Assembly (NCBI RefSeq): GCF_018406605.1
Contig: NZ_AP024545.1
Location: 62,001 to 126,000 of the forward strand
Direction: 5' to 3'
Origin: Noviluteimonas caseinilytica
Lineage (GTDB): Bacteria > Pseudomonadota > Gammaproteobacteria > Xanthomonadales > Xanthomonadaceae
DNA length: 64,000 nucleotides
Under the pieces are notes generated by a model that was given only the letters and a program-made list of their open reading frames with translations, was not told the origin of the DNA and did not search any database. The position numbers and the translations under genes are program-made. Shown in pieces: positions 37,353 to 46,203 of this stretch (positions within the stretch are counted from its first letter, which is position 1; every line of letters starts with the position of its first letter).

Positions 37353-37978
37353 GCGACCTCCTTGGCGATGGCAGAGCCCGCGCGGAGGGAAAGAAAATTG
37401 CGGAGCACCTGCGCACCGAACGTCGCGGACCGCTCCGGATGGAACTGCGCGCCGCAGACGTGCCCGCGCCGCACCATCGCGGCGAACGTGTCGCCATGCG
37501 TGGCCGTGGCGATGCAATCCTCCGTCACGGGCGCGGCGAAGCCATGCACGAAGTAGGCCTGTGCGCCGGGCACGGCCTCGTCCAGCAACGGATCGGCGCT
37601 GCGGGCGTCCACGCGATTCCAGCCCATGTGCGGCACGCGCACGCCGGGCGCGCCACGCAATGCGCGCACGCGCCCGGGCAACAGGCCCAGGCATGCCTCG
37701 CCGCTTTCATCGGACGCCTCGAACAACAACTGCATGCCGAGGCAGATGCCGAACAAGGGCACGTCGATCGCGTTCAATGCAGGCACGAACCCGCGCTGCG
37801 CCAGCAAGCGCATCGCCGGTCCGGCCGCGCCCACGCCGGGCAGGATCACGCGCGCCGCGCCACGCAGGGCATCGGCATCGCGCGCGATGCGCACCTGCGC
37901 ACCCAGGCGCTCCAGGGCATACGACACCGACCCCAGGTTCGCGCCGCCCGCATCGATCAGTGCGACGACCCCGCTCAC
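37349..37978 (-). CDS. hisH: Imidazole glycerol phosphate synthase, glutamine amidotransferase subunit
   Basis: A 209-residue class I glutaminase partner of HisF. Nucleophile cysteine in FGICLGMQLLFE, oxyanion strand GVGAAGP, and the His-Glu dyad in AQFHPERSATFG. A GTG start at 37976-37978 overlaps the hisB stop (GTGA), an arrangement repeated at hisC and hisD in this operon. Confidence 0.96.
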   Translation of the reverse strand: MSGVVALIDAGGANLGSVSYALERLGAQVRIARDADALRGAARVILPGVGAAGPAMRLLAQRGFVPALNAIDVPLFGICLGMQLLFEASDESGEACLGLLPGRVRALRGAPGVRVPHMGWNRVDARSADPLLDEAVPGAQAYFVHGFAAPVTEDCIATATHGDTFAAMVRRGHVCGAQFHPERSATFGAQVLRNFLSLRAGSAIAKEVA

Positions 37979-39051
37979 AGCACGCCCTTCGTCGTCGGCA
38001 ACGCCACGCCTTCGCGACGCAACGCTTGCCGTAACGCGCGACCGACGACCTTGAAGCAGGCTTCCACCTTGTGGTGGTCGTTCTCGCCGCGCAGCAGTTG
38101 CAGGTGCAGGTTGAGGCCCGCGCCTTCGCACAACGAACGGAAGAAGTGCGGGACGAGCTCGGTCGGAAGATCGCCCACCCGTTCGCGCGCGAACGCGCCG
38201 TCGAACACGAACACGGCGCGGCCCGACCAATCCAGCGCGGCCATCGCCAGCGCCTCGTCCATCGGCAGCATGAACCCGTAGCGTGCGAGGCCGCGCTTGT
38301 CGCCCACCGCCTCGCGCAAGGCCTGGCCCAAGGCGAGCGCGGTGTCCTCCACCGTGTGGTGTTCGTCGACACGCAGGTCGCCGTCGCACCGCAGCGTCAG
38401 GCCGAACCCACCGTGCTTCCCCAGTTGCTCGAGCATGTGGTCGAAGAAGCCCAAGCCGGTAGCGACGATGGGGTCGCGCGGCGCGTCGAGGTCCACGTCG
38501 ACGGTGATGCGGGTTTCGCGCGTGTGGCGTTCGACGCGGGCCGTGCGCGCCGACGCCAACAGGGCATCGGCCACGCCGGCCCACGTTGCATCGCCGCCGA
38601 ATTGCGCGGTCCGCAACTGGAAGCCGCGCACGCCGAGGTTCTTCGCGAATTGCACATCTGTGTCGCGATCCCCGACGACGGCCGAACGCGCCCAGTCGAT
38701 CGAGCGATCGCGCAACAGCGGCGTGACCAACCCGAGGGCAGGCTTGCGCGTCGGTGCGTTGTCCGCGGGGAAACTGCGATCGATCAGGACATCGCGGAAC
38801 ACGATCCCCTGGCTCGCCAGGACTTGCAGCAGCAATGCGTGCGGACCTGCGAACGCCGCTTCCGGGAACGCATCGGTGCCCAGGCCGTCCTGGTTGGTGA
38901 CCATGACGAACGCGTAGCCGGCCTCGCGCAGGCGCAGGAGCGCGGGGATGCAACCGGCGACCAGCCGCAGCTTCTCGAAGGCGTCCACCTGGAAATCGGC
39001 GGGCTCCTCGATCAGCGTGCCGTCGCGGTCGATGAACAGGATCGGCGTCAT
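37975..39051 (-). CDS. hisB: Bifunctional histidinol-phosphatase/imidazoleglycerol-phosphate dehydratase
   Basis: A 358-residue fusion of a HAD-type histidinol phosphatase (residues 1-165; FIDRDGTLIEEP, TNQDGLG, VVGDRDTDVQF) and IGP dehydratase (168-358; FFDHMLEQLGKHGGF, VDEHHTVEDTALALG, ENDHHKVEACFK with the metal histidines). It performs steps 6 and 8 of the pathway. In E. coli HisB the loop after motif II binds zinc through Cys/His residues; the equivalent stretch here, RSFPADNAPTRKP, has none. ATGA overlap with hisC. Confidence 0.96.
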   Translation of the reverse strand: MTPILFIDRDGTLIEEPADFQVDAFEKLRLVAGCIPALLRLREAGYAFVMVTNQDGLGTDAFPEAAFAGPHALLLQVLASQGIVFRDVLIDRSFPADNAPTRKPALGLVTPLLRDRSIDWARSAVVGDRDTDVQFAKNLGVRGFQLRTAQFGGDATWAGVADALLASARTARVERHTRETRITVDVDLDAPRDPIVATGLGFFDHMLEQLGKHGGFGLTLRCDGDLRVDEHHTVEDTALALGQALREAVGDKRGLARYGFMLPMDEALAMAALDWSGRAVFVFDGAFARERVGDLPTELVPHFFRSLCEGAGLNLHLQLLRGENDHHKVEACFKVVGRALRQALRREGVALPTTKGVL

Positions 39052-40148
39052 GCGGCGCCTCCGCGCAGCGCAAGGAGCAGGCGCGCGTTGTCCGCGCCGG
39101 TGCCGACGGTGATGCGCAACGCATCGTCCAGTCGCGGTTGCGCGCGCATGTCGCGCACGACGATGCCGGCATCGAGCAGGCGGTGGAAGGCGGCGCCCGC
39201 GGCGTCGGGCGTGTCGAAGCGCACGAGCAGGAAGTTCGCTTGCGACGGATGCACGCGACGCACGCCGGGGACCGTGGACAACGCGCTGCGCAAGGCATCG
39301 CGCGCATGGCGCGTCGCGACGATCCTCGCGCGGGTGGCCGCCAGTGCATTCGGACGCAGCGCCGCCAATGCGCACGCCGCACTTGGCGCGGACACCGGAT
39401 ACGGCGCCTGGCACCGCCGCAACGCCGCGACCAGCTGCGGATCGCCGATCACGCAGCCGATGCGCGCCCCTGCGAGCGCGTGCGCTTTCGACAGCGTGCG
39501 CAGGACCGCGAGGTTGCGCCTGCCCTGCACTTCGCCGGTGAGCGAAAGCTGGTCGGCGTATTCGATGTAGGCCTCGTCGACCACGACGATGGCGCGGCCC
39601 GCCAGGCGCTGCGCGAGCGCGAGCACCTCGCCCGCCGGCAGGGGGCCACCCGCGGGATTGCCGGGCGAGCACAGGAAGACGAGCTTGGCGCGTTGCGCGA
39701 TGGCCGCATCGCCCACGGCTGCGAAGTCGACGCGGAAATCGTCGGCCTCCTCAAGCAATGGCACGTCAACCAGGCGCGCGCCCTGCAAGCGCGCGCAGAC
39801 CGCGTACATGCCGAACACGGGCGGCGTGGCGAGCACGGCGTCGCGGCCCGGCACGCAGAAGGCGCGCACCAGCAAGTCGATCGCCTCGTCGCTGCCGCGG
39901 CCCACGAGCAGTTGCGACGGTGCGCAGGCATACAGCGCCGCGAGCGCATCGACCAGGGCTTCCGCCTGCGGCGCGGGGTAACGACGCAAGGCATCGTCGT
40001 CGTCTTCGTCCGCGCGCGTGCAGGCCTCGTTCGCGTTGAGCCACACCTGTCCCTGCGACGCTTCCATCCGCGCCGAGCGATAGCCCGCGAAGCCGCGCAG
40101 GTCTTCACGCAGCAGCAGCACGGGGTCGTCGCGCTCGACGCGGCTCAC
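39048..40148 (-). CDS. hisC: Histidinol-phosphate aminotransferase
   Basis: A 366-residue PLP aminotransferase. Substrate and cofactor sites: NANEACTR, RRYPAPQAEALVDALA, VGRGSDEAIDLLVRAF, the aspartate and tyrosine in VVVDEAYIEYA, and the PLP lysine in RTLSKAHALAGARIG. A GTG at 40146-40148 overlapping the hisD stop is the only start that fits the family N-terminus (SRVERDDPVLLLREDLRGF). Confidence 0.95.
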   Translation of the reverse strand: MSRVERDDPVLLLREDLRGFAGYRSARMEASQGQVWLNANEACTRADEDDDDALRRYPAPQAEALVDALAALYACAPSQLLVGRGSDEAIDLLVRAFCVPGRDAVLATPPVFGMYAVCARLQGARLVDVPLLEEADDFRVDFAAVGDAAIAQRAKLVFLCSPGNPAGGPLPAGEVLALAQRLAGRAIVVVDEAYIEYADQLSLTGEVQGRRNLAVLRTLSKAHALAGARIGCVIGDPQLVAALRRCQAPYPVSAPSAACALAALRPNALAATRARIVATRHARDALRSALSTVPGVRRVHPSQANFLLVRFDTPDAAGAAFHRLLDAGIVVRDMRAQPRLDDALRITVGTGADNARLLLALRGGAA

Positions 40149-41458
40149 GCGGTCGCCTCCAGGCGCACGCCGACCGCACGCGCATGCGCTTCGAGCCCTT
40201 CGGCGCGCGCGAGGATCATCGCGGTGCCGCCGATGGCCGACAGGCCCGCGGGATCGACGCATTGCACGGTGATCGCGGTCTGGAAACTGGCGACCGACAA
40301 CCCGCTGATCGCACGCGCGGCACCGCCCGTGGGCAGCACGTGGTTGGTGCCGCTGCAGTAATCGCCGATCGCCTCGGGCGAGAAGTCGCCGAGGAAGACC
40401 GAGCCCGCGGCCCGCACGCGCGGTAACCAGGCGCGCGGCGTGCGCACCGCGAGGATGAGGTGTTCGGGGGCATAGGCGTTGCTGACGTCGAAGGCATCGG
40501 CGAGCGCCTGCACCTGGATGGCGCGCGACTGCGCCAACGCCGCGCGCGCGATCGCACGTCGCGGCAAGGTGGCCAGTTGCGCCTGCAGCGCCGCTTCGAC
40601 CGCCTCGATCAGGGCCCCGTCGTCGCTCACCAGCAGCACCTGCGAATCGCGGCCGTGTTCGGCCTGCGACAACAGGTCGGCGGCCACGAAGCGCGGATCG
40701 GCGCCGCCGTCGGCGATGACCAGCACTTCCGATGGACCGGCGGGCATGTCGATCGCCGGACCATCGCCCTGCATCGACACGATGCGCTTGGCTTCGGTGA
40801 CATACGCGTTACCTGGCCCGAACACCTTGTCGCAGCGCGGAATCGATTCGGTGCCGAAGGCCATCGCCGCGATCGCCTGCGCGCCCCCGACCTTGAACAC
40901 GCGCGCGATGCCGCAGCGTTGCGCGGCGACCAGCAGCACGGGGTCGACCGCGCCGTCCTTGCCCGGTGGCGTGCACAGGATCGTGTCGGTGCAACCGGCG
41001 AGCTGCGCGGGAATGCCGAGCATCAGCACCGTCGAAGGCAGGGGTGCACTCCCCGCGGGGGCGTACAAGCCGACGCGCCCGATCGGACGCAACACGCGTT
41101 CGCAGCGCACGCCCGGTGCGGTGTCGACGGCGTAAGGCGCTGCCATGCCGGCGCGGTGGAAGGTTTCGATGCGACGCGCGGCATCGTCGATGGCCGCTTG
41201 CACGTCCGCGTCGACATCGCCCATCGCACGCGCGAATTCGGCCTCGCCCACGGCGAAGTCGTCGATCGTCACGTCGTCGAACTGCAACGTCAGCGCGCGC
41301 AGCGCCGCGTCGCCCCGGGCGCGAACATCGGCGAGGATGCGCTCCACCGACGCGTGCACTTCAACGCAAGCCGACTGCGCGGGCCTGCGCAGCACGTCCG
41401 CACGCGCGCGCGCATCCAGCGTGTTCCAGTCGATGCGCTGCCACCCTGCCCCGCTCAC
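40145..41458 (-). CDS. hisD: Histidinol dehydrogenase
   Basis: A 437-residue Zn-dependent NAD enzyme catalysing the last two oxidations to histidine. It has YAPAGSAPLPSTVLM, FGPGNAYVTEAKRIV, DMPAGPSEVLV, the zinc-binding SQAEHGRDSQV and YAPEHL. The GTG start overlaps the hisG stop. The order hisG-D-C-B-H-A-F-IE is standard for gammaproteobacteria. Confidence 0.96.
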   Translation of the reverse strand: MSGAGWQRIDWNTLDARARADVLRRPAQSACVEVHASVERILADVRARGDAALRALTLQFDDVTIDDFAVGEAEFARAMGDVDADVQAAIDDAARRIETFHRAGMAAPYAVDTAPGVRCERVLRPIGRVGLYAPAGSAPLPSTVLMLGIPAQLAGCTDTILCTPPGKDGAVDPVLLVAAQRCGIARVFKVGGAQAIAAMAFGTESIPRCDKVFGPGNAYVTEAKRIVSMQGDGPAIDMPAGPSEVLVIADGGADPRFVAADLLSQAEHGRDSQVLLVSDDGALIEAVEAALQAQLATLPRRAIARAALAQSRAIQVQALADAFDVSNAYAPEHLILAVRTPRAWLPRVRAAGSVFLGDFSPEAIGDYCSGTNHVLPTGGAARAISGLSVASFQTAITVQCVDPAGLSAIGGTAMILARAEGLEAHARAVGVRLEATA

Positions 41459-42369
41459 GCCAGCATCCTCTCGACCGGCAGCACCAGCAACGCGTCGGCG
41501 CCTGCGCGCTTGAGGTCTTCCAGGCGTTGCCATGTCATCGCGCCGCGGCACAGCGCCTGCAACGCGACGCGATCGCTGCCGTCCACGCGCAGGACCGTCG
41601 GGCGTTCGGCGTCGGGCAACAACTGCATCAGCGCCGGCACGTCGATGGAATCGGCCTGGAACATCAGCAGCTTGCTGTCCTTCAGGCCGAGCACCGCGTC
41701 CAGGCGCCGCAGCAACAACGCGGCGAGTTCCGCGCGCACGTCGCCGAAGGGCGCGATCGGTCCGGCGAGCACCGCTTCGCTCTGCAACAGCGTTTCGGTC
41801 GCCTTGAGGTGGTTGGCGGCGAGCGTGGCGCCGCTGGACACCAGGTCGCAGATCGCGTCGGCCTTGCCCAGGCGCGGCGCGATTTCCACGGAACCCGACA
41901 ACGTCACGACCTCCGCGTCGATGCCCTGCGCGGCCAGCCACTGCGACAGCAACGCGGGGTAGCTCGTGGCGATGCGCTTGCCTGCCAAATCGCCCGCGGC
42001 GTCCCAGCGCCACTCGTCCGGCACCGCGATCGCGAGGCGACATCCGCCGAATCCGAGCGCACGCCATTCGCGATACGTCGCGGCGGCGCCCGTGCGTGCG
42101 CGCTCGCCGGCCTGTTCCAGCAGGACGTTGCGGCCGACGATGCCGAGGTCGCACGTGCCGTCGGCGATGAGGCCGGGGATGTCGTCGTCGCGCACGAGCA
42201 GCAAGTCGATGGGCAACGTTTCGCCGTAGCAGAACAGGCGGTCGCGGCTTTCGCGCCACGCCAGTCCGCAGGACGCGAGCAGCGCGCGCGCAGGCTCGCC
42301 GAGGCGACCGGATTTCTGGATGGCAATGCGCAGACGGTCGCGCACCGCCGGGACGGCGGACGGGGACAT
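41455..42369 (-). CDS. hisG: ATP phosphoribosyltransferase, long form
   Basis: A 304-residue HisG of the long type, which carries a C-terminal regulatory domain and can be feedback-inhibited by histidine without HisZ. Seen are RIAIQKSGRLGEPARALL, GTCDLGIVGRNVLLE, and the PRPP loop region SGSVEIAPRLGKADAICDLVSSG. It begins 10 bases after the stop of the TrpR-like gene, so the operon promoter is ahead of that gene. Confidence 0.96.
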   Translation of the reverse strand: MSPSAVPAVRDRLRIAIQKSGRLGEPARALLASCGLAWRESRDRLFCYGETLPIDLLLVRDDDIPGLIADGTCDLGIVGRNVLLEQAGERARTGAAATYREWRALGFGGCRLAIAVPDEWRWDAAGDLAGKRIATSYPALLSQWLAAQGIDAEVVTLSGSVEIAPRLGKADAICDLVSSGATLAANHLKATETLLQSEAVLAGPIAPFGDVRAELAALLLRRLDAVLGLKDSKLLMFQADSIDVPALMQLLPDAERPTVLRVDGSDRVALQALCRGAMTWQRLEDLKRAGADALLVLPVERMLA

Positions 42370-42379
42370 GGCGGGACCT

Positions 42380-42703
42380 TCAGTGGGAGGCGGCGGTGCG
42401 GCGCTGGCGGCGGATGGCGGCGTGGTAGCCACCGGTGCCGTGCTCGAGCGTGCGGGCCACGCGGCCGACGGTGGTGACGCTGACGCGCGTGCGGTCGTGG
42501 ATCTCGCGGTACGGGACGCCCTGCAGCAGCAAGGGCACGACTTTCCAGCGATCGGCCATGGATTCCAGCTCGGCCGGCGTGCACAGGTCGATGAGGAACG
42601 CACGCACGTCCTCCGGCCTGGACAGGCTCGCGAGCGCGCGCGCCAGCCCGTCGAGGGCGGCGTCGGCTTCGGTGTCCGGCAGGGGATCGGGTCGTTGTTT
42701 CAT
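42380..42703 (-). CDS. yerC: TrpR-like regulator, YerC/YecD family
   Basis: A 107-residue protein related to the tryptophan repressor. The conserved core is LCTPAELESMADRWKVVPLL followed by the helix-turn-helix GVPYREIHDRTRVSVTTVGR and the YerC-specific tail TLEHGTGGYHAA. It is the first gene of the his operon and has a sigma70 promoter 26 to 54 bases upstream of its start. An AT-rich repeat between promoter and start is a candidate operator. A role in controlling his genes, perhaps with histidine or another corepressor, is inference from position. Confidence 0.88.
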   Translation of the reverse strand: MKQRPDPLPDTEADAALDGLARALASLSRPEDVRAFLIDLCTPAELESMADRWKVVPLLLQGVPYREIHDRTRVSVTTVGRVARTLEHGTGGYHAAIRRQRRTAASH

Positions 42704-42725
42704 CGTATTAATGTATTAACGCGTT
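42704..42725 (-). promoter_or_regulatory. Candidate operator for the TrpR-like regulator
   Basis: On the minus strand the stretch holds the palindrome AACGCGTT (42718-42725) followed by two direct copies of TTAATAC ending next to the start codon. It covers the predicted transcription start. Its AT-richness is exceptional in this window. A bound regulator here would block initiation. Confidence 0.45.
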
Positions 42726-42728
42726 GGC

Positions 42729-42757
42729 ACAGTACGCAACGCGAACCCCCGGGTCAA
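42729..42757 (-). promoter_or_regulatory. Sigma70 promoter of the yerC-his operon
   Basis: On the minus strand TTGACC (42757-42752), exactly 17 bases, then TACTGT (42734-42729). The leader would be only about 20 bases, too short for a his leader peptide or attenuator, so control must be by another route. Confidence 0.75.
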
Positions 42758-42777
42758 CCCCGCCCGCGAAAAAAATT

Positions 42778-44664
42778 TCAGGGATTCAGCGCGCCGCGGG
42801 CCGCATCGAGGACCAGGTTGTCCTCGACCAGGCGCACCGCGGCCTGCACATCGCCGTCGAGCGCACGATCGCGCGCAAGGAACGGCACGCGCGCGCGGAT
42901 TGCCGCATGCGCCGCCGCCACCGCACGACCCGGGGCGAAATCCGCAGCGTTCGCGAGCTCAGTACGCAGGCCCTCGACTTCCGACAGGAAGGTCGCGCGG
43001 TCGTCAGCGTCCAGCGCCGGCCCGCCCTGCACTTTCCCCGCGAAGACCGCGACGTCGCCGTGGTCGGCGAGCGCGCGCGCCGCGTTGATCATGTCGCGGC
43101 GAAGGTCCAGTGCCTGCGCGGCGGTCATCAGTTCCAGCGCGAGCACCTTGCCCAGGTCGTCCGCCATCGCGAGCACGTGGCGTGCTTCGTTGGCGCCCAT
43201 CGACACGTGGTCTTCGGCGTTGGCGCTGGTCGGGATCGAATACACCGACGCCGGCATCGCACGGCTGGTGAGGTCGTTGACGATCGCCGCGGCGGTGTAC
43301 TGCACGATCATCAGGCCGGATTCGGTGCCGTCTTCGTTGCCGATCAGGAACGCCGGCAAGCCATCGTTCGTGGCGGGATCCACCAGCTTGTTGAGGCGGC
43401 GCTCGCTGATGGACGCCAGCACCGGGATCGCGGCTTTCACGTAGCTCATCGCCAGCGCGAGCGGCATGCCGTGGAAGTGGCCCGCGGAAATCACCTGCTG
43501 TTCGACGTGCTCGGCCTGCGCGTCGGGGAACACGAGCGGGTTGTCCGTCACCGAGTTGAGTTCGACATCGAGCACGCGGCGCGCCTGGTCCAGTGCATCG
43601 CGCACCGCGCCGTGCACCTGCGGCACGCAGCGCAGCGAGTAGCTGTCTTGCGGCTGGTGCTTCTTGCCGCCGCGGAACGGGCGGAAGCGCGCGTAGAACT
43701 TCTCTCGGCCGTGGCGCTGCGACGTCGGCACCCAATCCCAGGCGATGTCGAAGTTGTGCGCATCGGCTTCGGCGCCCGCCCACGCACCGGGCGTCCAGCC
43801 ACGGAAGCGCGGCACGAGGTGGTAGGGAATGTCGGCGAGCGTGGACCCGGCGAGCAGTGCGCGCAGGTGCGTGGCGGCACGCACCTGGCCCGGATGCGGG
43901 CGCAGCGCGTGCACTTCTTCGGCGAACGCACCCAGCCGGCCGGCGAACGCATCGATCGTCATCGCCGCGGCGATGTCGGCCGTCTCCAGCAGGTCTTCGA
44001 GGCGATGCACGGCGAGCACGCCGGTGGCGAGCATCTGCGCGGTGCCGTTGTTGAGCGCGAGGCCTTCCTTGTAGGACAGCGTCACGGGTTGCAAGCCGGC
44101 GCGTGCCAGCGCTTCGCCGCCGGGCATGCGCTCGCCCTGGTAGAACGCTTCGCCGCCGCCCAGCAGGACGATGGCCAGGTGCGACAGCGGGGCAAGATCC
44201 CCGGACGCGCCCACCGAGCCCAACTGGGGCACGATCGGCACCACGCCCGCGTTGAGCAGCGCCGTCAACGCCTGCAAGGTTTCGACGCGGATGCCCGAGT
44301 GCCCGCGCAGCAGCGTGTTGATGCGGATGCACAGCATCGCGCGCACCACTTCCGGTGCGAACGGTTCGCCGACGCACACCGCGTGCGTCACGATCAGGTT
44401 GTCCTGCAATTCGCGGTGCAACGAGCGATGCGATGCGTTCGGTGCGCGCAGCGGATGGCCGCCGAGCAGCTTGTCGGCATTGCTGCCGAATCCGGTCGAC
44501 ACGCCGTAGATGGGTTCTTCGCGCGCGACCTGTTCGGCGAGGAAATCCGCGGCGCGCGCCACGGCCTTCAGCGCATCGGCGTCCAGGTCCACGGGCGCGC
44601 CGTGCGCGACTTCCACCAGCGTGCGCTGCGTGAGCGAGCGACCATCCAGGCGAACGGGCCTCAT
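42778..44664 (-). CDS. Histidine/aromatic ammonia-lyase family protein with extra insertion
   Basis: A 628-residue MIO-dependent lyase, about 120 residues longer than HutH. Seen: the catalytic tyrosine Y53 in YGVSTGFGS, the self-cyclising A153-S154-G155 in GSVGASGDLAPL, N206 in LALNNGT, SYSLRCVPQVHG, and SIPTSANAEDHVSMG. The selectivity position reads NLIVTHAV, nearer to HutH (S-H) than to tyrosine lyases (H-L). About 60 residues rich in W, R and H are inserted before QDSYSLRC (about 275-338), and the C-terminus is extended. It overlaps hisS by 4 bases and lies upstream of the his operon. It is not beside hutU, hutI or hutG, so degradative HutH is only one option. Confidence 0.85.
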   Translation of the reverse strand: MRPVRLDGRSLTQRTLVEVAHGAPVDLDADALKAVARAADFLAEQVAREEPIYGVSTGFGSNADKLLGGHPLRAPNASHRSLHRELQDNLIVTHAVCVGEPFAPEVVRAMLCIRINTLLRGHSGIRVETLQALTALLNAGVVPIVPQLGSVGASGDLAPLSHLAIVLLGGGEAFYQGERMPGGEALARAGLQPVTLSYKEGLALNNGTAQMLATGVLAVHRLEDLLETADIAAAMTIDAFAGRLGAFAEEVHALRPHPGQVRAATHLRALLAGSTLADIPYHLVPRFRGWTPGAWAGAEADAHNFDIAWDWVPTSQRHGREKFYARFRPFRGGKKHQPQDSYSLRCVPQVHGAVRDALDQARRVLDVELNSVTDNPLVFPDAQAEHVEQQVISAGHFHGMPLALAMSYVKAAIPVLASISERRLNKLVDPATNDGLPAFLIGNEDGTESGLMIVQYTAAAIVNDLTSRAMPASVYSIPTSANAEDHVSMGANEARHVLAMADDLGKVLALELMTAAQALDLRRDMINAARALADHGDVAVFAGKVQGGPALDADDRATFLSEVEGLRTELANAADFAPGRAVAAAHAAIRARVPFLARDRALDGDVQAAVRLVEDNLVLDAARGALNP

Positions 44665-46067
44665 CGCGTCGTCTCCTGCACCACGTGGGCAGGCAGCGCG
44701 CGCAACTGTTCGCGTTCCACCTGCAAGGCCGACGCGAGGTCGGCTTCGGCGACTTCGAACTGTTCGCCGCGCCGCAGGTCCTTCACCGCCACCACGCCGC
44801 GCGCGACTTCATCCTCGCCGCGGATCGCGACGAAGCGGATGCCCGCGCGATCGGCGTACTGGAGCTGCTTGGCGAGCTTGCGCGGCTCCAGTTGCGTTTC
44901 GACATTCAGCCCGGCCGCGCGCAAACGTTGCGACACCGCCAGCGCATCCGGCAGCAACGCATCGTCCATCAGCGCGACGAGCACATCGACGGAGCTGTCG
45001 GCCGTGGACACCAGGCCCGCGTCCTGCAACTGGAAGAACAGGCGCGTCAAGCCGATCGAGATGCCGACGCCCGGCAGCTTCGACTTCGTGTAGTGACTCG
45101 CGAGATTGTCGTAGCGCCCGCCGGAACAGATGGAGCCGATCTGCGGATGCGCATCCAACGTGGTCTCGTAGACGATGCCGGTGTAGTAATCCAGGCCGCG
45201 CGCGATCGACAGGTTCAACGCGTAACGCGATTCCGGCACGCCGAGCGCCTGCAGCTGCGCGAGCACCGCGCGCAGTTCCGCGCGGCCTTCCTCGAACAAC
45301 GGCGTGCCCGCGCCCAGCGCATCGAGCTTGGCCAGCGCATCGGCGTGGCCGCGCGAACGCACCTGCGAGAACGCCATCAGCGCATCGATCGCCGAGTCGC
45401 CGAGGCCGAAGCCTTCGCCCGCCAGCGTCGCGCGCACGGCCGCTTCGCCGCGCTTGTCGAGCTTGTCGAGTTCGCGCAACACGGCCAGCTGGTGGTCGCC
45501 GTCGATGCCCAGGCCTTCGAAGTAGCCGCGCAGCAACTTGCGGTGGTTGAACTGGATGGTGAAGTCGCCGATCGCCAGCCGCTCGAACACGGCCGCGATC
45601 ACCGCCGGGATTTCCGCATCGAAGCGCGGCGACAGCGTGTCCTTGCCGATGACGTCGATGTCGCACTGGTAGAACTCGCGGAAGCGCCCGCGCTGCGCAC
45701 GCTCGCCGCGATACACGCGCTGCATCTGGTAGCGGCGGAACGGGAACGCGAGGTCGTGTTCATGTTCGGCGACGTAGCGCGCCAGCGGCACCGTGAGGTC
45801 GAAGCGCAGCGCCAGCTCCGGGCGCCCGGCCTCGGCCTTCTCCAGCGCGCCGGTGGACTGGACGAAATAGACCTGGCGTTCGGTTTCGCCGCCCGACTTG
45901 GTGAGCAGCACCTCCGACAGCTCCATCACCGGCGTCTCCACCGGCAGGAACCCGAACTGTTCGAACGTCCCGCGGATGGTGTCGAGCATGCGCTGGAAGG
46001 CGATCTGGTCGCGCGGCAGCAGTTCCATGACCCCCGGCGGCGTGCGGGGCTTGATCGGCGTGCTCAA
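44661..46067 (-). CDS. hisS: Histidyl-tRNA synthetase
   Basis: A 468-residue class II synthetase. Motif 1 lies near PVETPVMELSEVLLTKSG; motif 2 is RRYQMQRVYRGERAQRGRFREFYQCD; the histidine-specific motifs are ARGLDYYTGIVYE and CSGGRYDNLA; motif 3 is LPGVGISIGLTRLF. The C-terminal anticodon domain follows (about 365-468). It is longer than E. coli HisRS (424 aa), with the extra residues in the insertion domain. The stop overlaps the ammonia-lyase start, so the synthetase and lyase are co-translated. The upstream gap to tRNA-Pro holds divergent promoters. Confidence 0.94.
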   Translation of the reverse strand: MSTPIKPRTPPGVMELLPRDQIAFQRMLDTIRGTFEQFGFLPVETPVMELSEVLLTKSGGETERQVYFVQSTGALEKAEAGRPELALRFDLTVPLARYVAEHEHDLAFPFRRYQMQRVYRGERAQRGRFREFYQCDIDVIGKDTLSPRFDAEIPAVIAAVFERLAIGDFTIQFNHRKLLRGYFEGLGIDGDHQLAVLRELDKLDKRGEAAVRATLAGEGFGLGDSAIDALMAFSQVRSRGHADALAKLDALGAGTPLFEEGRAELRAVLAQLQALGVPESRYALNLSIARGLDYYTGIVYETTLDAHPQIGSICSGGRYDNLASHYTKSKLPGVGISIGLTRLFFQLQDAGLVSTADSSVDVLVALMDDALLPDALAVSQRLRAAGLNVETQLEPRKLAKQLQYADRAGIRFVAIRGEDEVARGVVAVKDLRRGEQFEVAEADLASALQVEREQLRALPAHVVQETTR

Positions 46068-46158
46068 TGCGTGGCTCCGGAAGGCTGAGGCCGGCCCCGT
46101 TCCGCGCCGGCGAAGGCCGCTAGTCTAACGGCCACACGTCCCGGGGCCTACGGAGTGC

Positions 46159-46188
46159 TTGCCTCGCACCCGCGTGGCTGGCTAGAAT
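46159..46188 (+). promoter_or_regulatory. Promoter of tRNA-Pro
   Basis: TTGCCT (46159-46164), an 18-base spacer and TAGAAT (46183-46188); the tRNA begins 15 bases further on. Good match for a constitutive sigma70 promoter. Confidence 0.7.
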
Positions 46189-46203
46189 TCGCGGCTCTGC
46201 CGT

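Noticed and set aside
42704..42777. Search for a his leader peptide and attenuator
   Set aside because: The leader from the predicted start to yerC is about 20 bases, with no His codon run and no hairpin.
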